A stretch of DNA of 40,661 nucleotides from a virus. The notes beneath the pieces are model-generated. The model saw only the letters and a list, made by a program, of their open reading frames with translations, was not told the origin of the DNA and made no database searches. The first letter of the stretch is position 1; each line of letters begins with the position of its first letter. Below, one piece after another: positions 7,125 to 17,118 of the stretch. The stretch covers positions 1 through 40,661 of IMG/VR virus record IMGVR_UViG_3300023106_000007. One strand, given 5' to 3'. The position numbers and the translations under genes are program-made.

Positions 7125-7565
7125 ATGGCAGGAAAGATAACGGAATTACCGGCAGCGGGATCGCTTAATGGTACAGAATTAATTGAAGTTGTTCAGGACG
7201 GAGTTAGTAAAAAAGCTGCGCTTATGCCTTACAAGGTGTATACAGCTTTACTTTCTCAAACGGGAACAGCAGCACCAGTGGCAACAGTGCTGGCAAATAC
7301 ATTAGGCTTTACCCCCGTTTGGAGCAGATTAGCGCAAGGTAGATACGCAATTACATTCACATCTGGTACAGCACCTTTAAATAAGCGGGTTACTTTCATA
7401 AGCTATAATAGCGATGCAAATGGAGCAACGGCAACTGAGGGAGGCACAGAGGTAGATGATGTTATTGGGCTAAATACGTGGTCTACATCAGGCACCCCTA
7501 CATTTCAGGACGGTTTAATGATTGATACAGAAAAGACATCCTTTGAAGTAAGGATTTACCCATAA
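7125..7565 (+). CDS. Fibre-like virion protein with ITELPAAGSLNGTE N-terminus
   Basis: A 146-residue protein. Residues 1-30 (GKITELPAAGSLNGTELIEV, then VQDGVSKKAAL) have the pattern of the N-terminal attachment segment found on many tail fibre and head-fibre proteins. The rest is beta-rich with LANTLGFTPVWSRLAQGRYAITF and a VTFISYNSD segment that looks like a small beta-sandwich. Its place between tube and chaperone genes suggests a decoration of the tail tube or a short fibre. It is shorter than receptor-binding fibres. I infer a virion surface role only. Confidence 0.68.
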   Translation: MAGKITELPAAGSLNGTELIEVVQDGVSKKAALMPYKVYTALLSQTGTAAPVATVLANTLGFTPVWSRLAQGRYAITFTSGTAPLNKRVTFISYNSDANGATATEGGTEVDDVIGLNTWSTSGTPTFQDGLMIDTEKTSFEVRIYP

Positions 7566-7574
7566 ATAAACACC

Positions 7575-7907
7575 ATGCTAATAAACGGCACCGAATACAA
7601 ATTAAAGTTCAACCAGCTTACCTTGGAGAAGGTGAGCACGCTTGCTGTAGCGGGGGAATTAAGCGATACGCAGGCTTTGTATGCTATTACACAGGCCGCA
7701 GTAGAATCAGGAGCGTGGCTAAGTGGCATTACAGCCCCTTCACTGGAAGAAACAGCGGATGCATTAGACTTGCTGACTAAAGAAGAAAAGGCGGCTATTT
7801 TAAGCCAATTCTTTGATATGAATGCTTACAAGGAAACACTTGCATCACAGGTGCCCGCTGCAGGAGAAAATGACAAAAAAAAAGAGACGAGGAAAGCAGG
7901 GAAATAA
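7575..7907 (+). CDS. Tail assembly chaperone, short form (gpG-like)
   Basis: A 110-residue helical protein between tube and tape measure genes, the position of lambda gpG. The N-terminus is a short beta hairpin (INGTEYKLKFNQLTLEKV) and the remainder helical, ending in a Lys-rich tail from a run of nine A. It is the zero-frame product; about 8 residues follow the slippery site before the TAA at 7905-7907. Such chaperones bind the tape measure protein and recruit tube subunits, and are absent from the finished virion. Confidence 0.83.
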   Translation: MLINGTEYKLKFNQLTLEKVSTLAVAGELSDTQALYAITQAAVESGAWLSGITAPSLEETADALDLLTKEEKAAILSQFFDMNAYKETLASQVPAAGENDKKKETRKAGK

Positions 7908-8218
7908 GCCTATTTTTAGAACATAAGTTTTTCCTTGGCGAATTGGGGATGAGCGTAACAGAATATTATTCAAATACGCCTTACCAAAACTTCTGCAAGT
8001 GGCTGGGATATATGGACAGGATAGATAGGGACACGGAGAACTACCGCAGGCTTGCTTACATTACCCATGCCAGCATGAGCGCAAAGCCTTTAACGATAAA
8101 TAAGCTTTGGCCTGCAAGGATTCCTGAAAAGAGCGAATCGCTTACGATGTCAAAGGAGATGCTGGAGAATATAATCAGATCACATGGATTAGACCCGAAT
8201 AAAGTAAAACATGCCTAA
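7575..8218 (+). CDS. Tail assembly chaperone, frameshifted long form (gpGT-like)
   Basis: A -1 ribosomal frameshift on the A9 run at 7875-7883 would join the upstream frame to the -1 frame, which is open from the slip site to 8218. The downstream part reads RDEESREISLFLEHKF, then FLGELGMSVTEYYSNTPYQNF and a charged helical region, giving a fusion of about 214 residues. The downstream frame has no ATG near its beginning (first candidates TTG 7943 or ATG 7949), which favours expression by frameshift. The G/GT arrangement is conserved in siphophages. The 3' end overlaps the tape measure start by eight bases. Confidence 0.8.
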
Positions 8219-10403
8219 ATTAGAAATATCAGCGGAGGCGAATTTTAATGGCATAAATGATTCCATTAACAGGCTTATTAATAAGCTTGGAGAGGTTGAT
8301 AAAGCCGCTGCCGGCACTTCCTCAGAAGTATCAAAGGTTTCCACTACATTAAGTAAGTTGCCAAAGGCCGCATCAGATGCGAGCAAGGGATTAGCTGCTG
8401 TTGCGGCAGCGAATACAAAGCTTGACAGCAGCCTTGGTAAATTAAAGGGTGCAGATCAGGCAAGCAATGCTTTAATGAACCTTGGAAGAGTTGCACAAGA
8501 TGCGCCTTTTGGGTTTGTCGGTATTTCAAATAACATCAACCCCCTTTTAGAATCTTTCCAAAGGCTTAAGGCGGAAAGCGGGAGCACAAGCGGGGCTTTG
8601 AAGGCCCTTGCAAGCTCATTAGCCGGCGGGGCAGGGCTTGGGCTTGCGATATCAGTGGCTACAGGGTTATTAACCGTATTAGCGCAGCAGGGGTTCTTTA
8701 AGACAGAAAAGGCGGCAGATGCAGCGGCAGAAGCGGCAAAGAAGTTTAAGGATGAAGTAACCGGTATATTCGCAGATGCCGGTAAAGAGGCTGCTCAGGC
8801 TACAGCATTGGTAGCAGTGCTTAAATCTGAAACAGAGACAAGAGAAAGGAAACTACAGGCCTTAAAGGATTTAAAGGAGATAAATCCTACCATATTCAAT
8901 CAGCTTAAATTAGAGGGTGATGCGGTAGTAGGATTAGATGCAGCATACAAGAATTACCTTGTAAACTTCAAGGATGTAATTGCAGCAAAGATCACTCAGG
9001 CAAAGCTTGAAAAGGCAATTACAAAGCTCTTGGAGGCTCAGGGAACAACGCAAACGCAATCAACAAAGAATGTGCTTGCGGCCCTAAAAGCTATTAATAA
9101 ATCACAGAATGACTTAAGGGAGGCAAACGGCGTACAGTCAATACAGAAATCTATTGATGACCTGAATACAAGCAAGATCGCAAAGGCTAATAAGGAAGTA
9201 GAAGATCTGTTTGCGTTGCTTGGCGAGCAATCGAAGGGCATAGAGATAAAGATTGATAAGCCAAAGAAAGAGAGCACAAAGGAAACTATTCAGGATGTTA
9301 TTGCTCAGCTGCGCAGAGATGTAAATGAGGCTAACATATTTGAAGGTCTTTTTAATGTGGATAAAAGTAAAGATCGTGCACAGCTTTTTGAATCAGCCAT
9401 ACAAAAGCTGGTAAGCAAGTTTAAGCTTGACCCAAAAGGGGATTTAATAAAGGGGCTTTTTGATGAGGAAATAATTGCAAAAAATGGCTTTATTGCGCCG
9501 GCTGCATTAAATGCAGGTGTTTTAAAGCTTGGTAAGGATTTAAGGGATGCCGCAAAGAAATTATTATCTACGGCTCCAATTGAAATACCAATAAGCTTTG
9601 GTACAGGCCCGACAGGGAACAGCGCCTTACCGGGTGGCGCAGGCTCAACAACGCCATTAACCGGCTTAGGAGAGGCGGCAGAATCTGAAGGTGTAGCCAT
9701 TGCTGCACTATTAAAAGCAGGCGTAAAAAAGGGCTTTCAGGATGGCGGTCTTGTAGATATAACTGCATTAAGGTTGCCTGAATTGCTGGATGCAGCTGCA
9801 AAATCTGCAGAACTGATTAAATCTGCAAATGGTATCGGCACCTCACTTGCCACAGGTATTGCAAGCGGAATAGGCGATACGCTCGGTAAGGCATTGGCGG
9901 GCACAGCACAAGTAGGGGATATATTTTCCGGCATATTCCAGAGCTTAGGCGCATCATTAAGCCAGCTTGGCGATCTGTTTATACAGACGGGTATTAAAAT
10001 AGCTATCTTCAAGAAATTGGCACTTTCTAATCCTGCGGCAGCTATTGTAGCGGGTATTGCATTAAAGGCTTTGGGTGCATTTGTTCAAGCCAAGACAAGC
10101 CGAAAAGGGTTTGCGGATGGCGGCTACGTTTCGGGCCCCGGCAGCAGCAGATCAGACAGCATCCCCGCACGCCTGAGCAACGGGGAGTTTGTTATGCAGG
10201 CTAAGGCTGTTAAGAGCCTTGGCGTTGGGTATTTGAATTCTCTAAATAACGGCTTTACACCCGGTTTTGCAAATGGCGGATCAGTAGGCGTTATTGAAGG
10301 CGGTGGCGGCGTTACGCAAGTGCATGGAGTATTCACGGTAAGGGGCAGCGATTTGGTTGTAGTATTGGACCGCGCTCAGGCAACAAGAGGAAGACAACAG
10401 TAA
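8211..10403 (+). CDS. Tape measure protein
   Basis: A 730-residue protein, Ala/Lys-rich and largely helical, right after the chaperone. Residues about 125-160 are hydrophobic and Gly/Ala-rich (LAGGAGLGLAISVATGLLTV), as in the membrane-interacting part of many tape measures; a second hydrophobic stretch lies near 590-630. The C-terminus has the characteristic GFADGGYVSGPGSSRSDSIP then ARLSNGEFVMQAKAV signature. It sets tail length: about 730 residues would suggest a tail near 110 nm by the usual 0.15 nm per residue rule. Start ATG 8211 overlaps the chaperone end. Confidence 0.92.
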   Translation: MPKLEISAEANFNGINDSINRLINKLGEVDKAAAGTSSEVSKVSTTLSKLPKAASDASKGLAAVAAANTKLDSSLGKLKGADQASNALMNLGRVAQDAPFGFVGISNNINPLLESFQRLKAESGSTSGALKALASSLAGGAGLGLAISVATGLLTVLAQQGFFKTEKAADAAAEAAKKFKDEVTGIFADAGKEAAQATALVAVLKSETETRERKLQALKDLKEINPTIFNQLKLEGDAVVGLDAAYKNYLVNFKDVIAAKITQAKLEKAITKLLEAQGTTQTQSTKNVLAALKAINKSQNDLREANGVQSIQKSIDDLNTSKIAKANKEVEDLFALLGEQSKGIEIKIDKPKKESTKETIQDVIAQLRRDVNEANIFEGLFNVDKSKDRAQLFESAIQKLVSKFKLDPKGDLIKGLFDEEIIAKNGFIAPAALNAGVLKLGKDLRDAAKKLLSTAPIEIPISFGTGPTGNSALPGGAGSTTPLTGLGEAAESEGVAIAALLKAGVKKGFQDGGLVDITALRLPELLDAAAKSAELIKSANGIGTSLATGIASGIGDTLGKALAGTAQVGDIFSGIFQSLGASLSQLGDLFIQTGIKIAIFKKLALSNPAAAIVAGIALKALGAFVQAKTSRKGFADGGYVSGPGSSRSDSIPARLSNGEFVMQAKAVKSLGVGYLNSLNNGFTPGFANGGSVGVIEGGGGVTQVHGVFTVRGSDLVVVLDRAQATRGRQQ

Positions 10404-10425
10404 AAATTAAATACGATTTCATACA

Positions 10426-12705
10426 ATGCCCAACTACGGCTTAAAATATATTGCGGAATTCGATGTGCCGGTTACCGGTGTAAGGTATAAGGGAGAGTTT
10501 GAGTTCCTTAATTATACAGGCGGCTACTCGGAGATTACATTCGCAGACCCGGGTGTTATACATAAGTGGTCTATAGATGATCCCTTTCCTTCAATAAAGG
10601 GCAGCTCCTGTGATATCTCCATAATAGGATCAAAGACATTCGGCCTTGATAAGTTTTACATCGATTCGGATAACGGCGTTCGCTTTACATTGCGCCGTGA
10701 AGGATTTATCGTTGCACAGCACTTCCTTGTGCAGGATGACTTCTCGGAGGATATAAGCGAGACAGCGCATGTGCTTAACCTTTCATCAACGGATAACCTG
10801 GGCTTGCTGAAGGATGTATCATACACAGATGCGAATGCCCGATACGGAACGCTGGTAGTAAAGAATACGCAGGCAGCTATTGCTCCACCGCCAAATAATT
10901 ACTTCATAGTTATAAGCGATGCAACCTATGTGCCCGTAGTGGGGCAATACTTCCTGTTGGAAGGGACAGGCACAAACCTTGACGGGCAATACTTCAAGAT
11001 CACGATTGTAAATGTTATCGGCTCAGCATTGAATATATATGTAGATCGGCCATTTTCAGCAAACGGCAACTTTTTGACGGCGGTTGTTACATTTATTGAG
11101 GCTGCAGATATTACGCAAAAGATAAGCATGGCATATATATTTGCTACTATCTTTAATGCCACAGGACTGCAGCTTACTTCACGCACATACATGAATATCC
11201 GCCATGAAGGGGTTGCAGATTGGCTTACACTCAATCAAACATATTTGCGGGGAAATGATATTGCCGGGAAGTCCTGCTATGAGGTATTGGATGCTGTCTT
11301 GGGTGGCACTGATAAAGGTCTTGGGGCTACTGTATTTCAGGCGCAGGGGCAATGGCACTTTGTCCGCTGGGCAGAGCTCCGATATCCCGCAGGATCGCCC
11401 GCTGGCAGCCCTGAGCTGATAAATTACGACCAGGGATTTAATATGATCGGCTCTCCCGGTTCTTATTATGATAGCCGTATTGAGATAAGGGATAATGATG
11501 TATTGGATATGCCCCGCAAGACGTTGATCAGGCCATTGCAATACGCAAGGGAGGAGTTTATGTATAGTCAGGCGGAAAGGATAATACCAAATATTAACCT
11601 TGATATCCTGGGCCCGCTGATTGCAACATACACAACGGGCAGCGGTGTTAACCTGCAGACTATTTCAGAATATGTAGCGCCTTATTGGAGCCGTGGCTTT
11701 TGGTGGAATGCAGCCGGCACTGTGCTGGGCAATAATGCCACAACGTTCTTCATCCGGGTTGTAAAGGATTACCACGGTGATGAATCAGACAGGTATATGG
11801 TCATTAAGGGCGCAACGGGCTTTGATGATTCAGCGGCAGTGATCAGCTCCTATATTGAGGCGAATAAAGGTGATCGGGTAAGCGTTTCCATGAATATAAG
11901 GACCAGTAACAGCATACCGGGGCCATACGCCCGCAGCATATACGTAAACAATATCAGCCACTTGCCCATAAATAATACCCGTGCGCCGTGGTATGAGCTG
12001 AAGGACAGCGGGTATTGGGCTGCCGGCAGTGCGCCAAAATTCCAAATTGTTTGGGCGAACGGTGAGAACACCAACCAATGGAAGAGCATTGAGCATACCA
12101 GTAATGAATACCCGACAGACGGGCGCACCTATATTTACCTTCCGCAGGTTTCCAACGGCAGCGGCGGTACCTACTTTGAGACGCATGTAAAGGGCATATC
12201 AGTAAAATACTTCCCCCAGATCGCAGGGCAGCCATCCGTTAAGGGCCATGAGCATATTGATACGGTTCTTACACTCACCGTAAAGAACAACCTTGACAAC
12301 AGCCTGATTATTGATGATACGCAGAGCAATAACATTATGGGCACTATATTTCAAAAGCCGGTTAACAATGAGCTAATCCGTGACAGGACCAGGAATTGGG
12401 AGCGTCGCGGCTTTGAAGGCGAGGGTAAGCGGCTGGGGCAGATCATAACAACGGAGGCTGTGCAGCTACACCGGCAGATCCGAATGAAGATTGAGGCTGA
12501 TATCAACAGGCTTGATCGGGGCACTGTATCAATTTCTCCCTTAAATGCCTTCTTTTATGAAAGATACCCTACATTTTTATTTATCTTTGGATCATTGGAA
12601 TTAAATTACTTCGGTGATCGCGGCAGGTGCACGATATATGAGCTTTATGAGAGTGATGAGGGAGAGGTAATACAGGACTATAAATTTAATTACTTGTATG
12701 AGTAA
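10426..12705 (+). CDS. Large tail-tip / baseplate protein
   Basis: A 759-residue protein directly after the tape measure, where distal-tail and hub proteins are encoded. The N-terminal ~120 residues (AEFDVPVTGVRYKGEFEFLN, ITFADPGVIHKWSIDDPF) are beta-rich and resemble a tail-tip docking domain. The middle (about 380-560) looks like a beta-sandwich with aromatic residues, possibly carbohydrate-binding. The C-terminal part has a run of polar strands and a LLDRGTVSISPLNAFF-like stretch. I infer that it combines distal tail and hub roles, since no separate Dit/Tal pair is visible. Its stop overlaps the next gene by eight bases. Confidence 0.7.
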   Translation: MPNYGLKYIAEFDVPVTGVRYKGEFEFLNYTGGYSEITFADPGVIHKWSIDDPFPSIKGSSCDISIIGSKTFGLDKFYIDSDNGVRFTLRREGFIVAQHFLVQDDFSEDISETAHVLNLSSTDNLGLLKDVSYTDANARYGTLVVKNTQAAIAPPPNNYFIVISDATYVPVVGQYFLLEGTGTNLDGQYFKITIVNVIGSALNIYVDRPFSANGNFLTAVVTFIEAADITQKISMAYIFATIFNATGLQLTSRTYMNIRHEGVADWLTLNQTYLRGNDIAGKSCYEVLDAVLGGTDKGLGATVFQAQGQWHFVRWAELRYPAGSPAGSPELINYDQGFNMIGSPGSYYDSRIEIRDNDVLDMPRKTLIRPLQYAREEFMYSQAERIIPNINLDILGPLIATYTTGSGVNLQTISEYVAPYWSRGFWWNAAGTVLGNNATTFFIRVVKDYHGDESDRYMVIKGATGFDDSAAVISSYIEANKGDRVSVSMNIRTSNSIPGPYARSIYVNNISHLPINNTRAPWYELKDSGYWAAGSAPKFQIVWANGENTNQWKSIEHTSNEYPTDGRTYIYLPQVSNGSGGTYFETHVKGISVKYFPQIAGQPSVKGHEHIDTVLTLTVKNNLDNSLIIDDTQSNNIMGTIFQKPVNNELIRDRTRNWERRGFEGEGKRLGQIITTEAVQLHRQIRMKIEADINRLDRGTVSISPLNAFFYERYPTFLFIFGSLELNYFGDRGRCTIYELYESDEGEVIQDYKFNYLYE

Positions 12706-13372
12706 GGTAACAGGCAGCAATGTAATGGGATATGTCTTTCTTGATGGCATCTATAAGCCTGTGGTTTGCGCTACAAGCCTTTCCATGTCATTTGATACGG
12801 AGCTGCTGAAGACAAGCAGGGTAGGCAATAATGGCTATGCTACCTTCATTGGCGCTGAGCACAGCATAAGCGCTACATTGAGTGGCATAGTAACATTGCA
12901 ACAGGTTAATAGTGTTGCGTTCCCTGATCTGAGGGCACTGCAAAAAGCACGGACGGAGATATTATTCCGCTACCAAAGGACGGATGCAGATGCAAATGTG
13001 TATGCGGATGAATGGATGGCACTGATAAAGAATACGAGTGACGAGGCCAGCACGGACGGCATGAATACATTTACGGCCACGCTGCAGGGTACAGGCGGTA
13101 TTACAGTTATTTTTACACCTACACCAATAAACACGGGGGGCAAAGTGATAGACTTTAATTATATAGCTACCGGCGGGGAGACATTCTTCAGCGATCCTGA
13201 GCTTATCGGCCGGGATATTGTGGGCGCTTTCAAGTCGCAAAACTACAGGGTTATATTAAGCGGAACGCCTGTAAACCAGGAAACAAAATATACCTCAGCC
13301 AGCGGCCGCTTTGATTGGCCGATAGCATTGGATCCGGGAGAGCATGTGCTGATACAATACCAGGAAATATAA
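12698..13372 (+). CDS. Second tail-tube-like protein with C-terminal extra domain
   Basis: A 224-residue protein. Residues 1-135 follow the tube-protein pattern: SLSMSFDTELLKTSR strand pair, EHSISATLSGIVTL, a helix with FPDLRALQKARTEILFRYQ, a WMALIKNTSDEASTDGMNTF strand and the closing FTATLQGTGGI. Residues about 140-224 form a separate small domain. It overlaps the tail-tip gene (12698-12705). Position after the tip protein and before the fibres suggests a tube-like tail-tip ring or adaptor rather than the main tube. The fold assignment is by pattern only. Confidence 0.6.
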   Translation: MSKVTGSNVMGYVFLDGIYKPVVCATSLSMSFDTELLKTSRVGNNGYATFIGAEHSISATLSGIVTLQQVNSVAFPDLRALQKARTEILFRYQRTDADANVYADEWMALIKNTSDEASTDGMNTFTATLQGTGGITVIFTPTPINTGGKVIDFNYIATGGETFFSDPELIGRDIVGAFKSQNYRVILSGTPVNQETKYTSASGRFDWPIALDPGEHVLIQYQEI

Positions 13373-13389
13373 AATAAAAATACCCATTT

Positions 13390-16122
13390 ATGAAGAGGAT
13401 TATTCTTTCTGTTCTTATGCTTTGGAGCGCCGCTGCGATGGCGCAGGCTCCTTACTTCCCTGCACCGCCTTACACACCATTAGGGACAGCTAAGGTATAC
13501 ACAGTACCAAAGTACATTAATGCCGACAGCGCTATTAAAAGCCCGCTGGTGATCACCGGCACGCGTCCTGCCAACGACAGCACGAAGGCGGCTGCTACTA
13601 CCGAATGGGTGATGCAGCGCAATAACGTGCTATACCCTACCAAGACACTGCAGCAAACAATTGATGCAGGTAATATTTTAAGCCACAGCAACGAAATAAG
13701 CGGAAGGAATAATACGCTTAATTTTAATAATAACGGGACATTTCAAGCGCAAGCGATAAGCGGCGATTCTCTTGGAGGATTGCCAAGGGTAAGATCTATT
13801 ATTCAGGCAAGCGGCACGGAGTTGTTTATGGACAGGACAGAGTATTTAAATGCGGCTCATTCAAGCACAAGAACTTCACGTATTGATGTGGAGAACGGAG
13901 ATATTGCATTAAATGCTACAGATACTACAGTAACAAACGGGATATTAATAACGCCTGATTCTGTTATGCTGCAAAAAGATCCTGCCGGCGGTGATAGCAC
14001 ATTAAATATCGCTACGACGGGCTGGGTAAAGAGGAATGTAACGGGAGGGGGTGGAGCAGGAACCGATACAACACATACACAAGGCTACGGCATAACGCTT
14101 ACAAGGCCCGGCAGCAATGTAGTGAATATTAAATTAGATACGGCAGCAGTATTCCCGGCAGTGAGGGCAACAATTCCTTCCGGCGCTGCGGGTTCTGACA
14201 CCTCAATATATAAAATGGATGATTCATTAATATCTGACAGAACCTTAAAGGGAAACAATAAATTTCTTCACTTAGATACATTAAAGGATTTTAGGGTTTC
14301 AACTTATACAAATAGTGGCATACCGAGGTCTAATGCAGCACAAGCATCAGGATACGGAGCGCTACCAACGGTGGGAACGGATATTACAATACAAAACTTC
14401 TTTGTATTAAATACGTCCCATGTAACAAGGATAAGGCAAACGGGAACCATTAACCGAATAAGATTTTATTTAGGGACAAAGCCAACTACAACATTAAGCT
14501 TTGTTATTTGGAGAAAATCAGGCTCTACGTATACTCAAATATCATCACAAAATATACTGTCAATCACAAGCCCAAATGTAATTAATAATATTACACTTCC
14601 TACACCTATAAGCGTATTGGAGGGAGATTATACGGGGTTCAGCTTTACAAGCTCTACATCACAAACTGTATTTCAGGATATAGCAGGGTCTTCGTTATTC
14701 TTTACAACAGATCCCGGAACAAGCAGTACCTTCTCAGGAGCAACAAGCCTTGCATTTTATACTCCTGTCGAATGCTTTACTACTTTATCCCCTGTATTGG
14801 TATCTATCGGTAATTCTATCATAGCAGGGCAACCTTTGAATAGTACATTTATCGAAAGCGGTTCATTAGACAGCAATAGCTCTACAATACCATATAAGAC
14901 ACAAGCCGCCTTGAGCATTACAGGGCAGAACATGGGCATAGGAGGACAAACTACAGCGCAGATATTAGCAAGATTCAATACAGATGTTTGCGCATCTCAT
15001 CCCCGATTTGCGTTGCTTGAAGGTGGGGTAAATGATGTAAACAACGGGGTTGCTACAACGTCTATAAATTCAAATTGGGATGCTATATTGCAAAGATGTG
15101 TTGATAGCTCAATAAAGCCAATAATATTGCTAATACTTCCTTGGAGTAATGGTACAAATGCGCAGAACAGGCAAGTAGATACCGTAAACGCTCACCTTGT
15201 ATCAGTAGCATCGTCTTATGGGGCTATAGTCGTTGATGCAAGATCAACAGTCGGTCAATTTAGAAGTGGCGGAACAGCAGGTAATTTTTGGGATATTCAG
15301 AGCACATATAATGCAGACGGTGTTCATTATAATCCTTCAGGGTATACTGCAATAGCATCATTGGTTACTACCGGCACATCTCCATTTTTAGGCGCATCAT
15401 CACTTAATGCATTGGTTGTTGATACATCAGGAAACACACATATAAGAGGAGCATTTATGCCATCGGATAATGCAGGTACAGCAAATCAATTACTATCTTC
15501 TAATGGCGCAGGACAACCGCCCTCATGGCGTACAATAGCAGCGCAAGGATGGAGCTTTACAGGAGACGCAGTAACAAATAATACACTTGGCACAACAAAT
15601 AACAGGTCGGTAAGCCTTATAGCAAACAATGTTGAAGTAGCAAGGATAGACAGTACAAATAAGTTTGGGATAGGAGATGCAGCACCTTCCTTTCAACTCA
15701 GCGTAAAGAGGTCCGGCACATCTCAATTGTTTTCAGTTATGCGCCCGTCAATGAGCAACGGGGATAAAGCTTGGTTTGCTATCGGGCAATCTTTCTCCGC
15801 AAATGAAAGTTTCTATTTAAACTACAATCATAATTCATCAAATACAGACAGGTATATATCTTGGCAGGGAACGGAAAGCCTGCCGGGGACACGATCACTT
15901 ACATTAACTGCTACGGGTGCTGTGGGTGTGGGAACAGTTGCCCCATTACCCTCTGCTGCACTTGATGTAACAAGCACTACACAAGGTTTTTTACCGCCAC
16001 GTATGACACAATCCCAAAGGTTGGCTATATCTTCACCCGCAACGGGTCTGATGGTGTATCAAACTGACGGGACGGAGGGCTGGTATGGCTACAAGTCCAC
16101 AGGATGGGTTCAAATGTTTTAA
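13390..16122 (+). CDS. Tail fibre with SGNH-hydrolase domain and N-terminal signal-like sequence
   Basis: A 910-residue protein. Residues 1-20 look like a Sec signal peptide ending AMAQA. Residues about 60-330 are fibre-like with Asn/Thr/Ser-rich repeats and a TEWV motif. About 330-460 is a beta-sandwich-like domain. Residues about 468-660 are an SGNH/GDSL esterase: block I SIGNS (nucleophile S476), block II GIGG (516-519), block III GGVND (545-549) and block V DGVH (D643, H646). The last ~75 residues have an [11 protein letters not shown] / PPRMTQSQR / GLMVYQTDG pattern often seen at the C-terminus of Bacteroidota surface proteins. It may deacetylate host polysaccharide during adsorption. 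Confidence 0.83.
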   Translation: MKRIILSVLMLWSAAAMAQAPYFPAPPYTPLGTAKVYTVPKYINADSAIKSPLVITGTRPANDSTKAAATTEWVMQRNNVLYPTKTLQQTIDAGNILSHSNEISGRNNTLNFNNNGTFQAQAISGDSLGGLPRVRSIIQASGTELFMDRTEYLNAAHSSTRTSRIDVENGDIALNATDTTVTNGILITPDSVMLQKDPAGGDSTLNIATTGWVKRNVTGGGGAGTDTTHTQGYGITLTRPGSNVVNIKLDTAAVFPAVRATIPSGAAGSDTSIYKMDDSLISDRTLKGNNKFLHLDTLKDFRVSTYTNSGIPRSNAAQASGYGALPTVGTDITIQNFFVLNTSHVTRIRQTGTINRIRFYLGTKPTTTLSFVIWRKSGSTYTQISSQNILSITSPNVINNITLPTPISVLEGDYTGFSFTSSTSQTVFQDIAGSSLFFTTDPGTSSTFSGATSLAFYTPVECFTTLSPVLVSIGNSIIAGQPLNSTFIESGSLDSNSSTIPYKTQAALSITGQNMGIGGQTTAQILARFNTDVCASHPRFALLEGGVNDVNNGVATTSINSNWDAILQRCVDSSIKPIILLILPWSNGTNAQNRQVDTVNAHLVSVASSYGAIVVDARSTVGQFRSGGTAGNFWDIQSTYNADGVHYNPSGYTAIASLVTTGTSPFLGASSLNALVVDTSGNTHIRGAFMPSDNAGTANQLLSSNGAGQPPSWRTIAAQGWSFTGDAVTNNTLGTTNNRSVSLIANNVEVARIDSTNKFGIGDAAPSFQLSVKRSGTSQLFSVMRPSMSNGDKAWFAIGQSFSANESFYLNYNHNSSNTDRYISWQGTESLPGTRSLTLTATGAVGVGTVAPLPSAALDVTSTTQGFLPPRMTQSQRLAISSPATGLMVYQTDGTEGWYGYKSTGWVQMF

Positions 16123-16140
16123 CATATAAATTTCAATAAG

Positions 16141-17100
16141 ATGATCAGCCATTTAATTAATTTTTTCTTAAGCCAACGGGTTAGCAGATTTATCATTTTC
16201 GCCTTGCTCGTTTGCTTTGTGTCACATGCGCAGTCAAATACCTACAGCCTATACACAATAAGCACAGGGGCAATACCGGATACGACTGTCATTAAGAATA
16301 ATACAGACAGCCTTTTTCATCAGGCAGGAAATACCTTCAGCTATATAGGCAAGCTAAATCCAAGAAGATACAGCGCTTGGTTTACAACAGAGGCTATTCC
16401 TGCTATGCTGAAAGATACTGCAGCGTTAAAGGCAAGCATTGACAGCAAGGCTACGGCTGCAAGCGTTTCATCATTGGCTGCTAATATGATTCCTTGGACA
16501 GATACAGTTAATGCCGGGCCAATTATGACGATCACAAAGGCGAATCTATCTATTGCAACATTAAACAGCAGCATATCTACAAAGTTTAACCAGCCTTCCG
16601 GGAGCACATCGCAATATATTCGGGGTGACGGGTCTATATCTGCGTTTCCTTCAATACCGACACAAACGGGGCAAATTTCCGAGAGCAGCAATTTATATTA
16701 TACTGATGCGAGGGCAAGGGCGGCTGTAACACCCGATACTTTTGCGGTTAAGGTTTACAATGCCGGCGGCTTGGTTTCCAAATACGGCAAGATCTTCACC
16801 GATACGATTGCTATCAGCACAGCTACGCCTACAATATCATTAAGTAGCTATTTAACGGCGATGAGTGCTACCAGCTTTAAGCTGATGGGTGTTACTGGGT
16901 ATAGGATAGGTTCTACAGCCACTACAAGCCCACAGGTTTCAATTTCAGCAATTACAGGCACCAGCGTTTCATTGGTTATATCGCAGCCAAATACGGCAAC
17001 GGTAACAATCGTAGGAATACCTGTACTTTCAGGCTTGCCTACGATATTAACGCCAGACCCGACCAATGTAAAGGTGGTCTTATCCTTCTACGCTTATTAA
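16141..17100 (+). CDS. Second tail fibre-like protein with signal-like N-terminus
   Basis: A 319-residue protein. An N-terminal hydrophobic segment (about residues 17-31, FIIFALLVCFVSHAQS) resembles a signal peptide with an Ala-Gln cleavage site. Residues about 150-200 contain common fibre motifs, SGSTSQYIRGDGSISAFPS and SSNLYYTDARARAAV, and the C-terminal ~110 residues are beta-rich. It follows the large fibre by 18 bases and probably encodes an accessory fibre or a fibre tip. A signal peptide on a phage fibre is unexpected; see the findings. Confidence 0.72.
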   Translation: MISHLINFFLSQRVSRFIIFALLVCFVSHAQSNTYSLYTISTGAIPDTTVIKNNTDSLFHQAGNTFSYIGKLNPRRYSAWFTTEAIPAMLKDTAALKASIDSKATAASVSSLAANMIPWTDTVNAGPIMTITKANLSIATLNSSISTKFNQPSGSTSQYIRGDGSISAFPSIPTQTGQISESSNLYYTDARARAAVTPDTFAVKVYNAGGLVSKYGKIFTDTIAISTATPTISLSSYLTAMSATSFKLMGVTGYRIGSTATTSPQVSISAITGTSVSLVISQPNTATVTIVGIPVLSGLPTILTPDPTNVKVVLSFYAY

Positions 17101-17118
17101 CAATAAAAATATAAAGAG

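Noticed and set aside
9305-9700. Reverse-strand 131-residue frame opposite the tape measure gene
   Set aside because: Pro/Ser/Phe-rich shadow of the Ala/Lys-rich tape measure sequence.
11830-12235. Three overlapping reverse-strand frames opposite the tail-tip gene
   Set aside because: They overlap one another and the supported forward gene; no start signals.
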